Below, piece by piece: positions 21,371 through 34,300 of a stretch of DNA of 64,000 nucleotides. Each line of letters begins with the position of its first letter. Position 1 is the first letter of the stretch. The notes under the pieces were generated by a model. It did no database searches, had not been told where the DNA came from, and was given only the letters and a program-made list of their open reading frames with translations. Where the stretch lies: the NCBI GenBank assembly GCA_905178155.1, contig CAJINV010000010.1, positions 456,074 through 520,073 on the forward strand, read 5' to 3'. Origin of the DNA: Amoebophrya sp. A120 (lineage: Eukaryota > Sar > Dinophyceae > Syndiniales > Amoebophryaceae). The translations under genes and the position numbers were made by a program.

Positions 21371-24300
21371 TTACGGCTGCACGGTGATCACCTGATTGTG
21401 GTTGACGAATTCTTCTCCCGAAATGTGGGGAAAAAGCTTGTGCAGCTGTTGCCGGAAGACTGCGTCCTGCGCCGCCATTGGGCCGAGCAGCACTTGCATG
21501 TGTTGCTGTTTATCCGCTGGGATGGGATCGTAGTGGTCGTGCACGGTGATGGCGTGGGGACTGTCGTGATATTGTAAAAAGGCCTGATTCCGAACCTCAT
21601 GATCCCGGTGTAGCCACAGCAAATCCCGCAGCGCGACGGCGAAAAACGTGCGCTGGAAGGCCTTCAGAAGTGGCAACTGGCTCTGCTGGTCGTGCGGTCC
21701 AATCTCCACTCCGGTGGGCCACTGATGAGAAAAGTCTCCCGTCTTCAGCTGCATCAGCAGAATTTTCTTCTCCATGGGGCAGATCTGCCCGAGGGGGGTC
21801 TCGTTGAAATTTTGAACCACTGTTGGAATACTCAAATCGTCGAGCAAATGAACAAACTGCAGGCCCAATGAATCGTACAGCACTGGCCCCGCACTGTTTG
21901 ATAAGAGGCTGGGAAGGTCGAGCAGGATGATTTCCCGGAACATTGGGTTTTTGTGAAAAGCATTTTCGGTGAACCGGGCGCCAAGTCGGCCGGATCGGTA
22001 GTAATTTCGTTCTCCCATTTGCCACAGTCGCTCCACTTTCCTGGACATGCCGCTCGCCTCCAGCATGTAAGAGCTGTAGAAGGCCGCGACCTTCATATCG
22101 TAAGGAAAAATCCCCCCTCCCCATATCGATAAGGCACACCTCAGAAAATTTGCCATGCTGATTTGTGACCACAAATCGCATCTGTAATGCAAGAAAGCAG
22201 AGCCACAGGCGCCGCCCCATTCTGCAGGCGGTTTGTAATGCTGTTGGGCCTACGGCATAGACGTTCCTCATGCTAAGTGCCTAGGCCAAAACCTCTCGAC
22301 TCCGGCACGATATGGGCCTGCAGTCCTCTCCTGCAAGACAAATCTGATTTGTGTACGCAAATCCAGCATCAGAAATTTTGTTTCGATGTGGGGAGGGTGG
22401 ATTTTTCCTTCTGATACTTCAAGGGGGACAGCACCACCCCACCGAGATTGTCGCCAATCTGCGGTCCCGGGCGGAAGCCTCGGTAGTGCATGGAAAGCTG
22501 GGAGGCCCGTTGCATATGCATTGCAAAAGTATCGCACTCGTAGTAATCGCAGTCATGCATTACAAATCTCCATCCGAAGACAAAACAGCATGCCAAAAAA
22601 TTCCATTTGTTATGCTGAGCCAATTTGTAATGCGATTACTACTAGTACGATTACGTTTGCAATGCATACTGCAAATGATGCAGCATATTCGCGATGGTGA
22701 CGTGAAAGCTTGTGTCGTGGTTCACCATCGGGCCAACACGGCCAACGCCGCGGCCCACGCCGGTGATATCGAATGCAAAAATGTCTGGGTCTGGAAGAAT
22801 GCAAGATTTGTCATGCATATTTCTCATGACCCATGATGCCTGTAATGCATGACGTAGCATCGCAGACTTTTAGAGGGCTACTTTGTGATACCTCTACCGC
22901 ATGAGAAATGCCCTATCCGTGTAGCACAAATTGTACCCCTCTTGCTGGTCCTGCAATACAAATTTTTTATAGAATCCACAGACAGCATCACAAGTTGTGA
23001 CCTTCCAGACCCAGACATTTTTGCAGTTGATAGGTGAAGTGCGCCCGCATGGCACCCTCGGTTACATTATAGCAGGACTCGAACCGGTTTTCATCTAACA
23101 GCAGAAACCCTATCAAATGCAAAAATGTCTGGGTCTGGTGAAGGTTACCAGGTTTGTCATGCATATTTTCCATGACCCAGGATTGTTTGTGATGTATGCT
23201 CTACCATCACAGATTTTCAGAACCCTTCCTGATGCCTATCCCACATGACAAATGCCCTCCGCGCGTAGCACAAAGTGGGCTCCTCTTTTTGGTCATGCAA
23301 TACAGATTTTTTTAGAGTCCAAAGTTAGCAGCACAAGTTCCAACCTTCCAGACCCAGACATATTTGCAATGCATAAACCCGATGAACTGGCCGAGCAAGA
23401 CCGTCTTCTCCACATCCCAAGCGTCCTCGTTGAAATCCGCGTTCCGCCGCAACAGTTCCTGCTCGGTTTCGATTGGAAGCCGGGGGTGCCGCTGGTTTTG
23501 CTGCGCGATCTGGCGTTCCACCATTTGTTCTCCTCCGATCAGTGCGATGTTCGCTATCCCATGTAAAAACGTCCCCACCCCAGATTTGTCATGCAAATCT
23601 GCATGCCTACCATGTTTCTCATGCGCAACCCCAAGAGCAGCACTTTCTCATGCTCACCGGGACTTTGTCATGCTCTAGCCAGGATGAGGAGCTAGGTTTG
23701 CGATGCGGATAATTCATCACTACTAGCCAACCACGAGTTGTACACTAGAGACCCAGACTTGTCATGCGCAGCAGCAAAACCATGCTGATTTGTGTTGCTA
23801 AGTTCCCATCTTGACTCGTCTGGGGTGGTGACGTTTCTCCTCTGGATATTCGCGGCAAACTCATGATCGGCTTGGACGAATTCCATGGACTGCATCGTTT
23901 CGAACAATTTGTCCAGAACCCAGACCATGCTTTATCCTGTGCAAAAGCATCGCACTCGTAGTAATTGCAAACATGCATTACAAATCTTTTTCTCAAGCTA
24001 AATCCGCATTACAAACTTTATTTCTCATGCTGAGGAAATTTGTATATGCAATTATACGAATACGATACTTTTGCAATGCATATGTTTTGCACCTTTCCGA
24101 AACTTCTCTTGACCAATTCGTTCCACGCGGTCACATGCGCCGCGCGGTCGGGATTCATCACATTCGGATTCACAGGATCCAGGTGGTGAACCGCGTGGAT
24201 CATGTGATCTGCGGGCAAGTAGCCCGCCAGCGACCGCCACTGGATCTGCTGGTGCATCGGCATGAGGTCCCCACTTACCGTGTTTTCGTGCCACCAAAGA

Positions 24301-26159
24301 TCATTCGTCTCCGCGTTCAGCTTCAAATGCTCCATGGTAGCGTCGCAAACCCGCCCAAGAAACTTCGCGGCTTGCTGCAACACCCAGCGGACGATCAACA
24401 ACTCGATTTCTGCGGTCAAAGCGGGCACCAGGTTCTGCTTTGCCAATGCCGCTTCCAAATTTTTACCATCTTGATTCATCAGATCCTTGGATAAGTTTGC
24501 GTTGACCAAACTCCGGATGTAGTGCTTCAACTCCACCCGGACCGGACTTCCGGCGCGCAGGGCGAAGAGCAGGAGTTCGAGGAAATTTTTCAGCATCGGA
24601 TACGCGTATTTCTCCCGCTTTTCGAAAATCCAAGCCTGAAAGGCGGAGACTTGCAGTTCGTGGTTCGCAAGCTCCATTTCTTCTTGCTCCTCGCGCCGGA
24701 GCTGCTGATCCGCGCCCACACCCGCGAGAAAGTCCTCGAACGCCGGGACCTGGTCCGGACCCGCGTGTGTTTCCAACTCCTCGGCTTCGTAAAGGGAGAG
24801 GGCGACGGACAGGGAATCTTGGATGTCGGGGGTTTCTTCGACGATTTTGTCCAATTGCTGAAGGTCGTCGTCTAAGTACTCGGTTACCTCCACATCCTGC
24901 TCTAAAGGCACCGCATTTACGCTCTGCGTTAACCGGCTGCTCAACTTTACCGCGTCCTCCAAAACCGCAACTTTGGAAGGGTGGAGGTGCGGGATCAGTT
25001 GCGCTTGCCCGTTCAATTTCAGGAAATCCGTGTGGAAAAAGTCAAAAGAGTCCCCGGAAAACGCGCTGGACGATTCTAACGTGTCTTTCTTGTTGTGCAC
25101 TCGGTCGACTAAGTTTTCCAGGATATTTTTAGTCGTTGTTTCTTTGTTCTCCAACACGTTTTTGACCACCGTTTCCAGAAATTTCTCCACCGCCGTCTGC
25201 TTCTTGACCAGTGTGAGCTCAATTTTTCCCGTTTTCCCGTAGAATGAGTCTGGGGTGAACAACTGTGGGTAAAGTTGTTTCCATTCCGTGATCAACGCAC
25301 TGACATGTTGTCCTGGCCCGAGTCCGGACGCCGCAGAAAGTCTCACCAAGGTCCCACTCAACAAGAACTCGGATTCCTGGGCAAAGCGCAGGGGGTTTTC
25401 CTTCCCGGAAAGACGCTGGGAATTCAGGTTGTTGAAGTAGAAAAACATCTCTTGCACCGTGTGGATCTTGACGAAATTTTTATCAGTGTCGGTGATTTTT
25501 TTGTTCGTGATCTTGCTGCCCTTTGTTCCGCGTCGCGGCCCACCCCGACGACCGTCACGTCTGTCATACCAGAATGAAGCTCCAGGTCTTGATGTTTCGC
25601 GGTTATTTTCTTGGTCCAGCGGATCCGGGCTGACAACGAAAGTGGCCAGTTCCCCGCCAAGAGTACGGATGACCAGCTTGTCTTTTTGATGCTGATCCTG
25701 CTTTTGTAGTACAGGATGATCACCCGGTTCTTGCGCAATAGACATTGTTTTGCTGCTCGTGTAAATAGCGTCCGCGTTCTCATCACCCGGAACAACTGCA
25801 ACCTCGGCGGCCCGCCGTCTACTGCTGCTGGTGGAGCGTGGCCGCGACGTCGAGGCCTTCCCCTTCCGCCGGTTTCTTTTCCTGGCCGCCGGCGAGGAAA
25901 GGGGGGAAGCAGCGGCAGAAGATGCCCCTCCGACCTGAACAAGTTCTTGGTGTTCTTGTCCCGCCTTCGCCTGCGGCGGACTCTTCGGCGCTAACGGGGA
26001 GCGCTTTGCCGGAGTGGGCGTAACGGATCTGCTGGCCGCGCCAGGACGAACACCACGGCCCGCTTGCAACGCAGCGACATTCTGGTAAATATCAAACTCG
26101 TTGCGAACACAGAGCACGGATAGCACGACGGCCTTCACGTAGGAACAACGGGAAATCAT
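21371..26159 (-). CDS. Large secreted or surface protein of unknown family, paralogue 1
   Basis: Seven exons joined over six introners give 1103 codons including the stop, an exact multiple of three. It starts MISRCSYVKAVVLSVLCV, a likely signal peptide or anchor, then a basic Ser/Pro-rich linker. The rest is helical. Segments shared with paralogue 2 next door: LVIRTLGGELATFVVSPDPL, LTLVKKQTAVEKFLETVVKN, LHPSKVAVLEDAVKL, IELLIVRWVLQQAAKF, NMVWVLDKLFETM, VLLGQFIGFLLLDENRFES and VVLSPLKVAAFYSSYMLEAS. These shared segments cross several introner junctions, which supports the splicing model. No domain recognised. The paralogues probably arose by tandem duplication and have diverged strongly. Confidence 0.82.
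22096..22416. mobile_element. Introner, family E (paralogue 1)
   Basis: Inverted repeats AAAAATCCCCCCTCCCCATA type; duplication CTTCA exact. Excision gives SPLKVAAF, matching SPLKLAAF in paralogue 2. Confidence 0.93.
22515..22668. mobile_element. Introner, family A (paralogue 1)
   Basis: TATGCATTGC ... GCAATGCATA; flanks TTGCA/CTGCA (one mismatch). Confidence 0.9.
22767..23032. mobile_element. Introner, family B (paralogue 1)
   Basis: TATCGAATGC ... GCAGTTGATA; duplication GGTGA exact. Confidence 0.93.
23111..23375. mobile_element. Introner, family B (paralogue 1)
   Basis: TATCAAATGC ... GCAATGCATA; duplication AACCC exact. Excision gives GQFIGFLLLDE, matching paralogue 2. Confidence 0.93.
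23555..23848. mobile_element. Introner, family C (paralogue 1)
   Basis: TATCCCATGTAAAAACGTCC ... GACGTTTCTCCTCTGGATA; duplication TTCGC exact. Confidence 0.93.
23933..24082. mobile_element. Introner, family A (paralogue 1)
   Basis: TATCCTGTGC ... GCAATGCATA; flanks TGCTT/TGTTT (one mismatch). Confidence 0.9.
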
Positions 26160-28304
26160 TTTCGATTGTTTTTTGATTTTTGCACAACACTGTAGAAGTT
26201 ATTGCGCTTTTATTTTACGCAGTTTGTGATGATGCAAAGACGAGAACTGTGATGCAATTGTAAGGCAGCACCGCTTTATTCGCTTTCTGTGGTACTTAAA
26301 AATCAATGATTTAGTTGTAGTTTTGAACAGAAGTAGTTCTAGACGCTGATTAGTCGAGTATCGCTAGAGCAGTAATTGCAAATCTTGTGCAAGTAGAGAT
26401 AGCAGTTTTCTTTGAATTAGAAGTGGTAAGTTTTTAATTGGTCTTCGTACGTACCAAGAAATGGATAATTGTGCAAACGGTACAGCTACAATGCGTCTAC
26501 GTCTTTAACAGGCTCTAATACGACGTCTTTTGCGGGCAATTCTTCAACTTTTACTTGTTGCAAGGCACTGGAGGCATCTGTTGGCTGTGGGAGGATTGAA
26601 GTCGCAGGATGGAAAGCTGGATCGATTTTTGTTTTCGGGACAAAAGAAGGAATAGTTCGGAATCGAAATCCAAATCTTGTCCAAATGGATACCGACACAA
26701 TAAAATATGTCAGGCAAGAGATCGGTGCATTCTAGACTTTTCTATGCCATTACAATATCGAGATCAAGATCATTGAGGAGCTGCATCAATTCACTTCTGG
26801 ATCGAGAAAATATTGAGGATCCTTCTGAGCGTACATTTATTTCCTGGAGGGACCGATGACCTGCAGCATGATGTGACTTCTGATCCTCGCTTTAGTTTTG
26901 ACTCTTCGTAATTTCAGCTCCGTCTTCCTGTAAACCGATTTTCAACATTTTTTGGGCAAGAACCTTCCCCTCTTCATCTTCTTCGCATAGAACTGAATTG
27001 TGATCTGCTACTCCGACTGAGTCCACAGATGCATATCGCAGGATTCAGAGTTTATTGCGATCCTGCTGTGAGTGACGACAGACACTGCGGCCATAATTAA
27101 AATTATCGTGGTATGATGATCCTTAATTTTCCTTTCTTTTCGTAACGACAGATCTCATTCTCTGAGAGAATGAGATCTGTCGTTACCTCTCGCCTTTCCA
27201 ATACGACTCGAACACGGAACAGCTGTCAATGATCACCCGAGCTGTGGTCAATGATCACCCGATGGTAGAAAGAAAAAGTAGCGCGTTACTTCTTCACTAT
27301 CTTGGTTCTTGTCAAGCAGTGCTAAAGGCCTGTAACTTTCTCTTGTGTGGAAGTTCTAATTCAACAGCGATCGAACGAAGAGCGATATATTTTTTTTCTA
27401 TAGCTTATAGATAGGTGCGAGCAGAGCTTCCATGGAATTTATTTCGATAGCATCGGTCCGAAAGCAGTCGCCGTGATCCAACTGTATTGAAACAAGGTCT
27501 AGTACTAGCTGCATGTTGCCTGGTATGAACATCGTCTGTTTTTAGATTCTATTGAGGTGGTGGTCTACTTCTACCAAATAAGTATCGCAAGGCAGTCGTG
27601 CTGTAATGGTTTTTCTCGTAGCTGGCTAATCCTAATTGAATTGTACAAATGGTATTTATTGACGTAGGCTAAGAGGTCAAATTTATGAAAAAATTACGTG
27701 AAAAAATGCACAAAAATAAGAATCCTGTATCAAGAATCAATCATGCCTCTTTGTGCATAATTTCAATCTCCGTATACAACTCGAGCATATGATGCATGTG
27801 CATCCCTAAAGAAAGCGAATACAAATAACAGTATAGAACATCAGGTGGCTTATTCTCTGTAGTAAAAACAAAAAGTCAAAGGAAGCTGTTGAGGGCTTTC
27901 TTCCTAAAAAAAAAAAGGAGATATGCAACTAGTACTTGAATATTAGACTGCGAGCGTCTAGTAGTATCCCTATCCGTTTTAATTCTGCACAATATTCTTT
28001 CACTGCTCAAATCAAATGACTTGTTTATCAGCGGAACTGCAAGGCGGGCAAGAAAAAGTGATTATCATTCAAAACTCGGCGTGGTTCTTCTCGAGGAGAT
28101 ATTCACATACACATTACGTCAAGCTATATAGTTCGAAGTTCTTTACCAGCAATAGGCCGCCTCCTCAAAAGTTTATGTTCTCTCTTAAATGGTCTTCTAA
28201 CACTGTATGCTAATCCTGCTACTCCGATCTAGCAATATTGTGCCAGCTTCTTCGCGATACGTGCGCAGCGTCGCTGCCTCACCAGTGTAAAATACATTTA
28301 TCAA
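26160..28304. other. Intergenic region between the two paralogues
   Basis: AT-rich, about 2.1 kb, without a supported gene or introner. It contains a perfect 45-bp palindrome (27142-27186) and a nearby direct repeat (TCAATGATCACCCGA twice, about 27225-27260). Confidence 0.6.
27142..27186. repeat. Perfect 45-bp palindrome
   Basis: Arms of 22 nt around a single central base, reading GTAACGACAGATCTCATTCT outward from each end. No gene overlaps it. It could be a cruciform-forming site, the end of a transcript, or a remnant of a mobile element. Confidence 0.9.
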
Positions 28305-31300
28305 TCACAAGGGGCGAAAGACCAGTCCGCCGTCCGCGTCCGCAACGCCGAGCCTGGCCACCTGTCTGTAAAATGCAGCGTCGCTTTCATACACCCTTCC
28401 GAGTATATTCACGAACTCCCGGCGGTTTTTGCTCGAAATACGATAAGGTAAGTCGGGAATGTTGCGCTCCCAGTTCCCGTTCGGCCCGTCATCCGTCCAA
28501 TTGAACAAAGGTTGCCGCCCCTCTTCCTCTTTCCGGTCTTCCAAATCTTGAATGACCAACCAGAAATCCTGCAGCAAAGTCGTCCACACCGTTTCCTTGA
28601 ACCTTTTCACCAAACCGAGCGAATAATTGAATTGCAACTGTTCGAAACGGTGCCTAATATTCGGAGGTAATCGCTGCCACGTTGGGTTGACCCGCGTCGG
28701 GTCGCTTGCGAGCTGCTCGAATAGCGAAAGGTGCAGACCGCTTGGTTGGTACAGGCCGAATATACCCTCGTTGGATAAAAGCGGATTTCTTCCCAACATC
28801 CAGGCTTCTCGGACCGCCGGGCTGATGTGCCGCATCGTCATCTCAGAGGAGGGGTCGGCGGAGTATAACCGGTTCTGCCCCAGTATGAATTGCAAAAGTA
28901 TCGCACTCGTATAAATGCATTACAAATTTCCTCAGCATGAGGAATGAAATTTGTAATGCGGATTTACCTTAAAAAGAAGATTTGTAATGCATGATTGCAA
29001 TACGAGTACGATACTTTTGCACAGGATACCCAGTCGTCCGTCCGGATCGTTGATCGCCCGCCAGATCTCGTCCGCGCCCGGCGGCCGCCGGTCTTCAAAG
29101 TAGCTTCTCCGCTCCGCGCCGCGCTGCAGTTGCTCGATTTTCGTCGACAACGCCGGCGTTTCAAGCTGAAACGTGGTCAAAAACGCGGCCAGCTTCAGGG
29201 GGGAAATCACGCGGCCGCCGTGCTGTCGGAACCCGCGGAAAGGGGAATCCCGGTGAATGCTGGTCTGTTTCAAGTGCTTGATCATTTTCACGACCGCCAC
29301 GTAAAGCGAATTCCCATACCCGGCTTTGTGGTTCCGGCCAGCATTCGGGTTGTGCGCGAAGGTTCGCGCCCGCTGGAGATTCTCCTCCAAATTGTAACTT
29401 AACGACTCGAAGGAGGGATCTAGCAGCAGAAACCCGACAAACTGCCCGAGTAACGAAAGTGATTCCAATTTGCGCTCCTCCACTTTGAAATCAAGCTCCG
29501 CATCGAGAAACCGCCGCTCACTATTCGGATCCCGCAGCTGATCCTCGATATTGCGATGCGGGTCGCCGCCGTTTGGAATAAAGGGTAGTTGTAGCAAACC
29601 ACCTTGTTGGTTTGCATTTGTTCTCGTCGCGGCAGAGGATGAAGTACGGAAAAAGCCTGCAAAGTCGTCAAAGCCGTTCTTGCTTCCAATCCCAACGGCG
29701 TTCACGACGTAATCCAGCACCCAGACGAAGTTTTGAATCCGGGCAAAATCTTTCCGCGACAGCGGGTGGTCGAGCATGTACTTCACGTGAATTTCACTTG
29801 TCCCCGGCAAGTAGTTCAAATCCCCGCGATGGTCCACTTTGGCCGACATCGTGTCGGCTACTACATTAGCGTTTAGTTCAGCGTTCGGACCACCGGCCTG
29901 GCGCCGGAGTTGCAGCAAAATCGCCCGTTTGTCTTCCAACAGCTTCTCGACGTTCAGCTCGTGGTACTTCAGAGTTGTGTCCACAATTCGCTTGGTAAAT
30001 TTCGCGACCTGCTGCAAAACCCAGCGGACCAGCAGCTGCTCCACCTCGGTAGTGATTCTGTCGACAAGGAATTTGTGCTGGAAGTTGTTCCATTCCTCGA
30101 TTCAGTGCTTGGAAGTTGTTTTTTTTCCTCCGCCGAGGGGGGTCTTCTTGGAAGCTCCTCTGACACGAAGGGGGCGCCGGGTAGAGGAAGTCCTGGTGGG
30201 CGGGTAGAAGCCACAACTGCTGGTTGCGAATACGAAGGTTGGAAACCCGCTGGCAAGGGTTGACGTTGGAAACCTGCTGGCAGTGCTTGACGTTGAAATC
30301 CCGCTGGCAAGGCTTGACGTTGGAATCCGGCTGGCAGCTGCGCTTCGTGAGCAGGTTGGAAACCTGCTGGCAAGGCTTGAGGCTGGTGATTGTGATGCTC
30401 GGCTGGGTTGTACGGCGGAACCGGAGGAAGTTGGTTCTCATGCTGTAGATAGTACCCAGCAACCTGTCCTGGCAGGTGTTGCGGCGGATCTTCATTCAGT
30501 GGTGCTCCTGGTCGCCGAGCTGCATCGGGAATCAACAGTGCAGCGCGCGGCGGTGCCGGTGGTGCAGGAGGTTGATGACCGTTGTTCATTTGTTGCTGCT
30601 GATTCTGATTCTGCTCCGCGGCCCACGCTTCCCGCCATCGCCGGATGGTTTCCTCCCGGGTTCCGGGGTATCCGGGGAAAAAGTCGATCTGGGCTTCCAT
30701 GTCGACGGGCTGAAACCTGCGGAAAGAGGCCATCGGGTTGTCCAGACCCAGGGCAGATACGGACGTCCGAGAAGGTAGTTCTTGATCCACTCCTTCATGG
30801 CGGGGTCCACCACTGATCGGGAGAGGCAATAAAGCTGTACTAGCCGAACCAGAAGAACCACGAGGTCCACGACCACCTGCGGGTCTGTTTATTCCACGTG
30901 CAGATGAACTACTTGCGGATGAAAAAGAAGAGGAGGGTCCTAAAGTCGCAGCTCGAAGTTTTTGTCGCTCTTCCTGCTCTTTCTGTTTTTTCTCCTCCTG
31001 CTCCTGTTCCGCTTTAAAAATTTTTTCCTCTTCAATTTTCTCCAGTTCGTCTTCGACCAACTTCCGCAAATACGTCTTGAACCCCTTCCGCACCCCGTTT
31101 GAAGAACACAACAGCTGCAAAACCTGGTCCAAATACACCCGCAACTCCTCATACGCGTGCTCGTCCCGCACCTTCTGTACGCGGTAGTTGTAGGCCTGCG
31201 CCGGGTCGTCCCAATCGGTCTATCAAATGCAAAAGTGTCTGGGTCTGGAAGAGTCGTGCTGTTTTTGCATGACACAGAAGGTCTGGCATGGAAGCTCTAG

Positions 31301-34300
31301 CATCACAGGTTTCGCAAAGCTTCCTTGATGCCGAATCCGCATGACAGGTGCCCCACTTTGGTGACAGAAAGTGGGCAGCTTTTGCTCCCTATGCATGAGA
31401 GATTTTTCTGCGTTCTGAAATGCGCATCACAGGTTTGTATTCTTCCAGACCCAGACATATTTGCATTTGATAAAGTCGCCGGGCCGTCCATCGGGTCGCC
31501 GTCGTTGTAGTTATGGATTGCAAATATGTCTGGGTCGGGAAGGGTGCAAGGTTTGTCATGCAGATTCGGTATGATCCATGACGCCTGTAATCCATGATCT
31601 AGCATCACAGATTTTTAGAGAGCTTCCTAATGCCTATCCCGCATGAGAAATGCCCTCTGCGCGTAACACAAACTGGACTCCTGTTGCTGGTCATGCAATG
31701 CAGATTTTTTGGGAATCCAAAGACAGCATTACAAGTTCCAACCTTCCAGAATCAGACATATTTGCATTTCATACTAGTCCTCTTGGAGCAAATCTTGAAT
31801 CGTCGCGGTTTTTTCTTCCTCCAGGTCAGCCTCGTACTTCAGCAGCGCTTTGTCCAGCTGTTTTCTCACGACTGCGTCCGTTTCGACGAATTTATCCAAG
31901 TCCTTCGTGAATTCTTCCGTAAACTCCTTGTTCAACGGCGTCGCCTATCAAATGCAAAAGTGTCTGGGTCTGGAAGAATGCAACTTTTCATGCTAAATCT
32001 GAAGCCTGCAAAAATCTGTGTTGCATGATTACCAAAAGTCGTCCAGTTTTGACCAAGTCCGGAGGGAGTTTCTCATGCAGGATAGGCATGAGAGAGATCG
32101 CGCAGAATGTGTCATGCTAGGTCCTGCATTCTGGGCTTCATGGGTCATGGAAAAGCTGCATGACAAATCGCGCATTCTTCCAGACCCAATCATTTTTACA
32201 GGTGATATCGCCACAGTGTTCTTCGCGATCCGGGTGTACGTGTTTAACAAACGCTGTTGTTCTATCCTGTGTAAAAACGTACCCACCAGCAGAGTTCTTG
32301 TCATGCAAATCTGCATGCTGACAATGTTTCTCATGCGGAGCCCGATGAGAAGCATTTATTTTCCAGCCGTGTAGTGAAATTTGTCATGCTCCAATCAGGA
32401 TGATATACTAGATCTGTGATGCTACTGAGCTAGCTCAATTAGCACTACACTACGAGTCCAAATTTGTCATGCAAAACAGCCGAAACTTGTGGACTTGTCT
32501 AGCCGAGTCCCCATCTACACTATGGGAAGGTGGGGACGTTTTTACATAGGATATGTTCCGTGGTGTTCACAGCCTGCACGGATTTGCCCTCGTCCCGCAT
32601 TCGCTGCTGGTGCTCAAACAGTTGTTGCTTCTCGTATTCCGCCGCAGCCAACGCTTTTTTCTTGCGCGCATAGGAAAGCATCCGCTCCAGTACCAAAACC
32701 TTCGCAGGGTGCAGCTCGGGAGAGAAACTGTACGAACTGCTGGTCGTGGCTGTGCGAAGCGTTTCACGCCGCGCTGTTCCTGCGTCCTCCGAGGCCCACT
32801 TTTCAATGGCGTCCTGCTCCTCGAGGTAAAGGCGCTTCTCATTCACGGTCCGGATAAACCTCGGAAGAATAGATTTCGAGGACAGAATCCTCGTCGACGT
32901 CGGCCTATGAGCAGTGGCACTTGTATTTCCTTGTTGACTACTGCTGCTCATTTGTTCCGGTGAAATTCTACTTGTTGCCTCGTCCTGATTGTCCCCCTCG
33001 AGAACGTTTTTCACCAGTGTCTCAATCAGCTTCTCTGCTGGGGTTTGCTGCTTAATCAGAATGATTTCCACGGCGATGTTCGCATAGTTTGAGTTCTTAC
33101 TGGCGTTCGCAGCCACAGCCACACCAGCAGCTTCTTGTGCTCCTTCCACTAGACCTTCCCCGCGGCCAGCACTCTCCTGTTGTTTCGCGATGGCGGCTTG
33201 CGCTTGCTGCACCAAATCGAACAGGCTGGGGCTATTCTTATTGTCGAAGTTCATGGGAACCATGAAATCGTGTTCCGCGGCGTTCTTAAATTCCCCGTGC
33301 TTGGTGATTTTCACTTGGATGCTCGGGATCAGCAAGACGGACTTATTCGAAGCGAAACGCAAGGGGTCAAAGTGCTGATGTTGAACGAAAAAAGCGTTCG
33401 CATTTTTACCATCACTTGAAGATTTGTTCTCCTTCCCTTCGTCGTTGTTCTGGGTACCTGAGGACGAGGTTCTGCTCGTCGTAGTCGCAGATGAGGTCTT
33501 CGGCGCTTTTTCCTCCTTTCCCGGCGTGGTTGTGGTGCTGCTCTGCCGGGCACCAGGTACTGCTGCTGCTGCTGCTGGTGCACCGACTTTATCATTTCCT
33601 TTACTCTTCTCGACTAGCTTTGTCCGCAGGTGCTCGTAAACTTGCTGCGCCGATGACACGATCGGAATTTCGTACTGAATGGCGCTGTTGATCACTTTCA
33701 CATTCCGTCTTGCTGATTGTGATTTCGACGCGTTATTTTTGGGGGAGCTGGACCTGGTGCTGGTGCTGCCCTCTAGCAGATGCTCCGTCGAGGAAGAAGA
33801 GGAGGAGCCGTTGCCGTAAGAAGTAGTTGTACTGCCTCCTGCGGTCATCAACACCTGGTCGCGTCCTTTCATCGTGTAGTCCTCTAGTACTTGGTGCGAC
33901 GTGCCTACCTGTACCTGCCCAGCAAGAATTTCCTCTCTCTGTTCATTCATCCGGTGGTTGTAGTTCTCCTTTTTCTGCCTCGACATATTAAATCTGCGTT
34001 TTTTGTCAAATTCTGCCAGTGGATCTTCTTCCACGACTATCCCACGAAAAAAATGTTACAGTTACACATGTGTAGTGAATTCAGCAACACAAATTTCTCT
34101 GCATGAGAGAGAAAACTTGTAATGCAGAAATCCTACGGGAAAACACCTATGAAACGAGGCTATGCATATGCGGCATGACAGAGCTTGTCTCTCTTGCTTG
34201 GTCTGCAACACAATGTGTAACTGTAACACTTTTTTCTTTGCATAACGACCAAGACCGCGAGCGGCTCTTGCTCGCCAAGCGTTCGAACGATGATCCGGTT

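Noticed and set aside
27142-27186. Primary microRNA hairpin
   Set aside because: A single-base loop and perfect pairing do not fit a miRNA precursor.
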